A stretch of 64,000 nucleotides of DNA from Micractinium sp. NFX-FRZ (taxonomy: Eukaryota; Chlorophyta; Trebouxiophyceae; Chlorellales; Chlorellaceae), in assembly GCA_029339195.1 (NCBI GenBank), contig JAPTJF010000273.1:20100-84099 (forward strand). Direction: 5' to 3'. The notes beneath the pieces are model-generated. The model was not told the DNA's origin and did not search any database. It saw only the letters and a list, made by a program, of their open reading frames with translations. Below, piece by piece: positions 57,101 to 64,000 of this stretch. How positions within the stretch are numbered: position 1 is the first letter of the stretch; each line of letters starts with the position of its first letter. The position numbers were made by a program, and so were the translations under genes.

Positions 57101-60100
57101 TGACTACAACATCCAGAAGGAGTCGACGCTGCACCTGTTGTTGTGCCTGCGCGGTGGCATGCGTGGCGGCGTGCGTGGCGGCGGCCCCGTTGGCGGCGGC
57201 TCTGCTGGCAAGGTGCGCCGGGTGGCTCGCTTCCCTTGGCCCCCTGTTTGTGACGAGGAGTGATCGAACTGCAGGATGCCCCGTGCCCTCCCCCCTGCTG
57301 TGGGGGGCATTGATGTTGCAGGGGATCGTTACAGTCGCCCCTGCCCCTGCTGCTCATCCAGCTCCTGTCCCTGCCCCGGCTCTCTGGCAACCAATCAATT
57401 GCCATGTCTGACTGCCCGCACTGCTGCAGGTGGGCGACCCTCCCCCCATCCCCCCCGACACTGTGCTAGAGGAGCCCCCAGCCATGGGGCACGTCCCTAT
57501 TTCAGACGACAACCTGGACTTCGTCGTGAGCCCAGGTGCTGAGCTGGAGGTGCGGCGCAGCCAGGCAGCAGCCCTGACCCAGGTCCCCATCACCTGCGGC
57601 GACAGCGTCGCCATTTACTTGGTGGAGCCGGCACTGGTCCTCTTCTATTGCCGCACCAGTGGCGGCGGCAGGAAGCAGCAAGTAGCATTGCGATCACACT
57701 TTGAGGCAGCCGCCGGGCAGGGGCACTGCAAGTCACCCATGCACAGCTTCAAAGTGGCCACTCCCACCGGCGCTGTCTCACTTAAACACTACCTCAATCA
57801 GCAGGCGCCGCCACACCCGCAGGTGCGCCGCAATGCACGGCCGGAATGCAGGTGGTTGGGTGCACTGCCTTCCTCGGCTCCTTATCCATGGCGAGGATTG
57901 ATAGAACTGCGGGATGTTGTGTGTCCCCCGGTGCTGTGAAGTGGCTCTCTCCTTTGGCCCCACTCACATGCCTTGGGGGCAGGCAGCCCATATCGCAACC
58001 ACCCCACCCTCACTCCTTCCCTGCCTCCCCGCCCGCAACCCTACCCCGCAGACCCGCCCAAGTGAGGCTCCAGCTCACGCTCGCCCCGCCCTTGCTCTCC
58101 TCCCTCTCCGCGTGTCATCGCCTCTGCGTCCTGTCCGGCCCTGCAGGTGGCCCGACAGCAGCCACTCCAGCCTGCACGCAAGCAGCAGCCAGCACGCAAG
58201 CAGCCAGCACGCAAGCAGCAGGCGCCGGCGCGCACAGACGGCTACGCTGACGAATGGAGCTGCAGTGACGAGGACGTTGGGGGCGACGCTGGCAGCGGCA
58301 GCGACAATGAGGATTACACTCCCACGGGCACCGTCGGCAGCGGCAGCCACAATGAGGATTACACTTCCACGGGCAGCGACAGCGACAATGCGGATTACAC
58401 TTCCACGGGCACCGTCGGCCTACGGTGCCACTTCAAGGGGCGGGCGCGGGCGCAGCCGCAGCCGCGGTCGCGGCCGCGGCTGCAGCTGCAGACGCAGATG
58501 CAGGCGCGCCGCTCTCAGGCAGGCCACAAGCCTGCAGCACAAGCGGCAGCAACAGGGACGCGGGGCGCCACCCAAGGCCACAAGCCGCTAACCCGTAGGC
58601 TGTGGAAAGCCGTGCGGGCGCTGGTTGCAGAGCTGCGGCAGCTGCGGGGGCTCATGCACACAGCGGCGCCGGCTGAGCTGACAGGCGTGCTGGCAGACGT
58701 GGAGGCAATTGTTGGCAGCTTGGCAGACTTGGAGGACCTGGATGAGGAGCTGGTGGGGCGGCTGCAGCGTCTGCTGGATCCACATGATGCGTTGGAGCTT
58801 TGTAGGCAGCAGGCGAGGCTATGCAATCTACGACGGCTAGCGTGAGTGGGGCTCCCCCCGCATGCCAGCCTGCCTGTTAGCTCCCGCTTGATCTGCACAT
58901 CGTCGCTTGGCTCGCGGGCCCGCCAGGCCCCCCTTACAGCCATTCTTTTATCTCGCCTGGCTTTCCTCCAGCACTCACGTCCGGTTGTGCCTGCTGTTCG
59001 AAAATAAAGCTGCTGGACCTCGAGTTGCATGCACTTTTTGCACGCCCATCCACGTCGTGCACGCTATGCACGCCCTTGTGTTGTGCCCTCCGCACACCGT
59101 GTGCGCTCTGCACAGGCTGCACGCGCCATGCACGTTGTGGGGGTAGAGCATGCTATGCATGCACGATTGTTGCTTGCCAGGCATGGGCCGTTCGCCAGCT
59201 ACGTTTCAACCGCATCCACTTCCCTGCGCTGCCCTTTGCATGCAGCCCCAAGCCTACGGGCAAGCTGGAGGCCTGCCGCAAAGCTCTGTGCCTCCACCTC
59301 TCCAAGGTGGCGCAGGAGCTTGTGGTCCACCGCTGCCCTTGGTTGCCCCAAAGCCACAGCAAAACTAGAATTGGCAGCACGGAGCAAATGATGAATAGGC
59401 TCAAGCGAAAGGAGGATCTCACTGCACTGGGCCGCTGTCTGCTCACGCTCGGCCTATCGGCCATGACTGGCAGTGCGGCGGAGCAGCAGCCCTTTCACGT
59501 GCTCAGCATCTTGCAGAGTGTTCTGGAGTATTGTGATACGCGCGTCAAGGTAAGACTGCGGAGGAGGAAGCCATGCTCCCTAGCACGGCCCGCATCGTCC
59601 CTCCCTCCCCGGCTTGGCCTCCCGTGTTGCACTTGACCCTCACTCGATGGCCTCACTGCAGCACCACAGCGTGCTGTGGCATGGCAGGCAACGTGTGGAG
59701 GGCCTGCTTACGTGCGCTGCACTGGAGCAAGATTCTGTGAAGGAAGCTTTGGAGAGCCTATTTGTTGGCAAAGCGCCCCTCATTGCCAGTGCACAAGGAG
59801 GCCTCAGAAAGGGCAAGCGTCTGGCACGTGACCTGCACGTGTTGCTGCAGGAGGCGAAGCAACCCAAACTCAAGGTGAGCCGGTGGTGGGGTTTCGCAGG
59901 GTTTGTGCTCCCCAGGGGTGCTCTGTGGGGACGTTGCGGGGTGCCGTGGGCAATGCTAGACTGGCGTGTCGGCAAAGAGGGGGCGTAAGTTTGGGATGTC
60001 GTGGGCCATGCTCCCCTGCCCCGCCCCTCCCGGGTTGTGGAGCCATGCTGTCGTGCTGTGGAGCCTTGCTGTGGGGCCATGCTCCCGTGCCCCTGTTGTC

Positions 60101-63100
60101 GAATGCCGTGGGTTTGTGCTCTCTTAGCGCTGTGTGAGGAGTCGGCCGTGGAAGGCATGATGCTTTGGCTAACAGACCTTCACTGCTGCCTCGCCCCCCG
60201 CCTCCTGCAGGCGCAGTTGCTGGCAGAGCTTGGCTCCATCCGCCAAGCTCTGCTACTGCTGCGCACTGTGGCCGATTGTGAGAACATCTGCACGTGTTAC
60301 ATGGATCAGGAGCGGAACGAGCGGGTCACTAAAATGCGGTGTATCACTAACCACTGGTCCCAGCGCCTTCCCACACTCCAATCCATTGCCCTTGCTGTGT
60401 TCTCAACACGCACACTCTCCCAGAGCTCTCGATGCCGGGTGAGGCTTGTGCATGCAAGGGCGCCTTACCGCTTGTTGGCAACGCCCACCAGTGGCAGCCC
60501 GCCCCGGATCTCCTGCAATGCATTTGTGCTTTGCTTGCCACCGTCCCAACCGCCTCCCTCCCTGCAGGGCCCAGTACGTCACACTTACGTGAAGCGCTTC
60601 ATTCACAACAACCGCGCGGCGATCGATCTGCTGCAGCTGCCCGACCCGACCCTGTCCCCCGAGTGGCTGTCGTTCAAGCACGCCCGACGTCCCTTGGTCC
60701 CCGCTGATCAGGGCCCTGGTGAGCATGGCTGGCGATGTGCCAGTGCCGCTGTCCCTGGCAGCCGTTGCGCCGGCGTGCATGGGCTGGACGCGGCACAAGT
60801 ATGTGCTGGGTGGGGGGTATGCATCTCCCGAGCTCTGCAGCTGCGTGTGCGCCGGGGCGGGACTGGTGTGGAAAGCAGCAGTGGTGAAATGCACGTTTCT
60901 CTTGGGCCAGGCTGCTCACAAACCCACCACCTTCGTGTCATTCAGCAGTCAGAGAGGGATCTGTGCTTGCAAAGCGCCGTGCTGAGCGCCAGTTGCATGT
61001 CCCTTTTGCTGGGATGTCCTCACCAGCTGTGCCCTTCCTGCGCCTCTTGCGCGCCGCTGCAGAGGGGAAGAAGCGTGTGCCCACCGAGCAAGCGCTGGAT
61101 TGCGCATGTACTCCATTCAGCCTTTCAGCCGCCGCTGCTGTGTGCGGCGTAGTGGCGGTGCTCTGCGACGTACTGGCCGCCCATGCGGGCCAGCAGCCGC
61201 TGCTGTTTGGTCGCCAGCTGCACAGCGGTGTGACCTACTGGGCCCCGGGAGACAGCCCGGCTGAGCTGCTGCAGCGCCTGGTAGAGAGCGTGTGCACGCG
61301 GCACGGCAATGGTGTGTACCCCGCTATGGCTTGCTTGACAGACCACGGTTGCGGGTTTTGGGTCACGGCATGGCCTCCCGGCATGGCCTCCGTGTCCAAC
61401 CTGTTCACTCGAGTTTCTCTGGCCCTACTCTTCCAACCGCCCTCCTGCAGGCCCCCAGGAGGCGGCGCGCAAAGCACTCGCAATGTTGTCGTGCAGGCAC
61501 CACGCGTGGCGGGAGGAGGGCGTGCAGCTGTTGAAGCCCGCCTTTCCTCCGCTTGGCTGGTGGATGACCCATGCTGAGGCGGCTGCAGCGGAGGCAGAGC
61601 TGAATGAGGAGTACCGCTTCCTGCTGGTGGGTGGGCTGGGTACGGAACCTGCGAGCTGACAATGTGGGCCTGTGGGCTAGACTGTGTCCAGCTGACTGCT
61701 CGTTGTTCAAGGCCGCACAGCTCGCATTGCCAACCAACCGCCCCACGGGCGATCCCGATGTGCCATGGCCCCAACGTGATCCCTCTCTCATCTTCTGACC
61801 TGTCCCCCACCTGCTTCTCTCCGCCCATGCAGGCCTACATGGAGTCCCTGCTGCCGCACGCGGAAATGGCAGCGCTCACAGGGCCCTGGATTATTGACAG
61901 CGCGGTGAGCAGCGCATGGTGGGGTGCAAGAGGGAGGGGACATGCAGGCCATATAGGGTACTGGCATCGAGGCAGCCGTCGAGCTGGCAGGTACCATGTT
62001 GCTCATGGCCAGAATTACTTACCCTTTGTTCATTTCTTATTTCAGCGAAGCCAGTCCATCGAGTCTTTTTTCACCCCCACTTGAGCCCCTGTGTCCCTGC
62101 CCACTCTCACACACTTTGTTCTCAAACCCCTTGTTCTCTGGCAAATGCAGATTGAGCGGGGCGTGCGCCTGGAGCAGATGGAGGACGGTGGCTTCTGCGA
62201 GGTGGCTGGAGAAGGAGGTGGGCAGGGCAGGGGCGCTGGAGTTGAGGAGGCCAGGCCAGGCGGCGGGGCCCGTGGTCAGATGGCAACCCGGCGAGGCCGG
62301 ACAGCCTCAGCGGTGCCAGCGTATGCGCACATGTGCGCATGAACAAGGCCCCTAACTGCTTCCATCTCGCCCCTCGTGCGGCTGCAGTGGATGAGCTGAG
62401 CGACGCACTGGCGGTGAGTCGAGGGGCGGGCAGGGTCGGGGCTGTGCGGCCTGCGGACATGCGCCCCGGGCTTGCTTGCATGTGTTCACGCTCATGCTCT
62501 GCTCTGGAGTGTGTGCAGCCTGTGCCGTCTGCTGCCCGGGGGCCTCACTGCTGGTGACTGCCCACTTTACAATGGCACAGGCACGCAAGCGCGCTCATGC
62601 CGAGGCTCTGGATGGGATGGAGACGGAGGAGGCATGCGCCACGTTGGCAGCAGCAGCGGTAGCTGCGGCAGTGCGTGCTGCCGACGGGGGCGGGCAGGGA
62701 GGTGCGGCCGTCGATCAAGCGGCAGGGCAGCAGCAGCAGCAGCATGCAGGGGGCCAACCACTGCCCCCACAGAGTGGTGTCGACGTGGCTGCCGAAGCAG
62801 GTGAGGAGGAGGCGGCCGGGTTGTCCAAGGTGGCAGGCCTTGTGGGTTGGCAGCATGGCGGTGGGCAGCAATGCAGGGAACACCGTAGCCTTGGGAATAG
62901 CGGGCCGTGTATATTCAAGCCTTCCTACCTGTGCATCGCCAGCGTCACCACTTCCCACCGCACACGCACCGTTGGTTGCCTCTCATTGGCTCCCCACCCA
63001 CCCCCCCACTGCACAGATGCAAGCCTGCAACCGACTGCCGGTGGAGCGGGGCAGCAGGACGTGCAGCGCCAGCTGCAGGCCGAGTGCCCGCAGCCGGCCA

Positions 63101-64000
63101 CAGCGTCGGCAGCGGCAGCAGCGGCAGCTGCAGAGGCCCAGCACCAGCTGCTGCTGGCGGCGTATGTGAGCGGTGTGGAGGAGGGGCGCGAAAGGCGGCG
63201 GGAGCAGGAGGAGCGGCGGCAACGGCAACTGCCACCCCAGCAACAGCAGCAGCAGGCGCAGGCGCAGACCACAGATATAGCGGCCGAGGTGGCAGCTGCG
63301 CTGGCATTTGCGAGCTCGCTTGGGCGCAGGAGTGAAAGCGCCGCCGCCAGAGGGCGTTCGCTGCTGAACGACGCCATGCACGTGCTTGGCTTGCCTGCTG
63401 TTGGGGGCGGGCACGGAGGCGAGGCCGCCGCCCAAGCGGCGGAGGAGCAGCAGGGGGAGCAGCAGCAGCAGCGGCAGGGGGAGCTGACGCCGCCATTCCC
63501 ACCACCGAGTGCTGGTGTCTACGCGTCTGCGGCAGGTGAGGACGGTCAGGAGGAGGAGTGGGGCAAGTGGTGGGTGAAAGCGGCGCCCCAGCTGATAGAT
63601 GCGGGGCAGGGCGGAAGTCTCAGACAAGCAAGCCGGGAAGGATGTGTGCAGCCCAATGCCACCATCCCCTGTGCATGCATTCCCGTCTTACAGAAGCCTA
63701 CACCGCCTGCGCCTGCGCTTTGCTGGTGCCCACTTCCCTGTTGGTTGCCTCTCATTGGCTCCCCACCCACCCTCCCCCACTGCACAGATGCAAGCCTGCA
63801 ACCGGCTGCCGATGGAGTGGGGCAGCAGGACGTGCAGCGCCAGCTGCAGGCCGAGTGCCCGCAGCCGGCCACAGCGTCGGCAGCGGCAGCAGCGGCAGCT
63901 GCAGAGGCCCAGCACCAGCTGCTGCTGGCGGCGTATGTGAGCGGTGTGGAGGAGGGGCGCGAAAGGCGGCGGGAGCAGGAGGAGCGGCGGCAACGGCAAC
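51155..64000 (+). CDS. Very large multi-exon protein with two embedded ubiquitin units (3' end outside window)
   Basis: At least 32 exons in continuous phase give more than 1900 aa: 51155-51421, 51699-51958, 52176-52320, 52708-52834, 53095-53156, 53526-53609, 53816-53912, 54123-54254, 54495-54598, 54789-54869, 55064-55147, 55306-55374, 55461-55577, 55865-55895, 56060-56124, 56351-56513, 56790-56854, 57024-57212, 57430-57822, 58147-58841, 59246-59549, 59662-59874, 60211-60438, 60568-60718, 60949-61311, 61451-61626, 61833-61904, 62151-62217, 62388-62413, 62581-62800, 63017-63535 and 63788 onward. The N-terminal 540 aa are mostly disordered with short basic segments ([31 protein letters not shown]). 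Two ubiquitin units follow, then a 131-aa unknown globular region, an acidic Thr/Ser repeat, and about 900 aa of largely helical, unrecognised sequence ending in Gln-rich coiled coil. The TGA at 58844 is inside an intron, because CTAGC|GTGAGTG joins 59246 in frame. Function is unknown; see the findings for processing ideas. The earliest exons and start are the least certain. Confidence 0.65.
53379..53418 (+). repeat. Tandem 20-bp direct repeat
   Basis: Two perfect adjacent copies of GTTGAAAGGTCTGGTTGCGT lie in an intron of the ubiquitin-containing gene. Confidence 0.95.
55865..56485 (+). other. Divergent ubiquitin unit 1
   Basis: Coded by exons 55865-55895, 56060-56124 and the first part of 56351-56513. 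The unit aligns over all 76 positions, starting [11 protein letters not shown] and ending [11 protein letters not shown]6, K11, K27, K33 and K48 are kept; K29 is Gln and K63 is Arg. The hydrophobic patch is altered (Ile44 to Ala, Phe45 to Tyr, His68 to Tyr) and Arg74 is Cys. It lacks Met1, being fused to upstream sequence. The Gly-Gly at its end is directly followed by the Met of unit 2, as in polyubiquitin. Confidence 0.9.
56486..57158 (+). other. Near-canonical ubiquitin unit 2
   Basis: It starts [18 protein letters not shown] and ends [11 protein letters not shown], then continues with [14 protein letters not shown]. By comparison with conserved eukaryotic ubiquitin I count 11 changes (P19S, D32G, E34N, I36T, P38S, D39N, D52A, T55A, S57A, V70L, R72C). 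All seven lysines and the Ile44 patch are intact. Both units are split by introns at the same two places (within codon 10 and after codon 31), so they arose by duplication of a three-exon block. Confidence 0.93.
58297..58415 (+). repeat. Coding minisatellite, three acidic Thr/Ser units
   Basis: Units of about 36-45 bp encode [28 protein letters not shown] and [15 protein letters not shown] in the ubiquitin-containing gene. Their composition suggests casein-kinase-type phosphorylation sites. Confidence 0.85.
62940..64000 (+). repeat. In-frame tandem duplication of an exon (771-bp period)
   Basis: The exon beginning at 63017 and the one at 63788 start with almost the same sequence ([20 protein letters not shown] and [20 protein letters not shown]) and stay nearly identical to the window edge, including [19 protein letters not shown]. 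The preceding intron ends are also duplicated (GGTTGCCTCTCATTGGCTCC). The exon is phase 1-1, 519 bp long, so each copy adds 173 residues without frame change. Confidence 0.92.

Noticed and set aside
60719..60983. Exon beginning near 60766 ([13 protein letters not shown]...) in the ubiquitin-containing gene
   Set aside because: It has no usable donor in frame. Joining 60718 to the acceptor at 60948/60949 gives continuous coding sequence instead.
1..64000. CRISPR arrays, bacterial operons, integrases or tRNA/rRNA genes
   Set aside because: None were seen. Repeats here are microsatellites, minisatellites and exon-edge copies. A tRNA covariance search was not possible by eye, so a tRNA could have been missed.

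Overview
The window looks like nuclear DNA of a green alga, most likely a Chlorella/Micractinium-type trebouxiophyte. The reasons are high GC, dense short introns (about 72 in the eleven best-resolved gene models, plus about 31 in the last one), TGTAA-type poly(A) signals, plant-type genes (SBP-box factor, SufE-BolA fusion, plastid-type homoserine kinase with a transit-like N-terminus) and animal-like genes that land plants lack (a CD36 family member). The assignment is an inference from gene content; no rRNA or organelle marker is present. Gene models were built by eye from splice sites, reading-frame phase and family similarity.

Layout. 1-3.1 kb (+): the 3' end of a UXT/prefoldin-alpha gene, then a coiled-coil RRM protein. 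3.8-9.9 kb (-): a secreted right-handed beta-helix (pectate-lyase-like) protein in 17 exons. 11.5-12.6 kb (+): an alanine-rich coiled-coil MYND-finger protein. 14.8-16.4 kb (+): an SBP-box transcription factor whose stop codon opens a (TGAA)n microsatellite. 17.8-28.6 kb (-): a giant CD36-family protein (about 1249 aa, 24 exons), divergent from a DMT/EamA transporter at 29.0-31.5 kb (+). 32.2-36.9 kb (+): a Gln/Ala/Pro-rich orphan. 37.8-40.9 kb (-): homoserine kinase, divergent from a TMEM45-like membrane protein at 41.3-44.6 kb (+). 46.3-49.6 kb (+): plastid SufE-BolA. 51.2 kb to the window end (+): one very large gene of at least 32 exons that embeds two divergent ubiquitin units in an otherwise unrecognised protein.

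The genes are housekeeping or unrelated loci rather than an operon-like system. The two most unusual aspects are the embedded-ubiquitin giant gene, which could be processed like polyubiquitin, and a recurrent intron architecture. In at least eight introns of five genes, a decayed copy of an exon edge with its splice site lies roughly 60-130 bp from the real one, as expected if introns grew or arose by short tandem duplication. GC-AG introns are also frequent (5 of about 72). A 3'-terminal fragment of the DMT transporter gene is duplicated 19 kb away.
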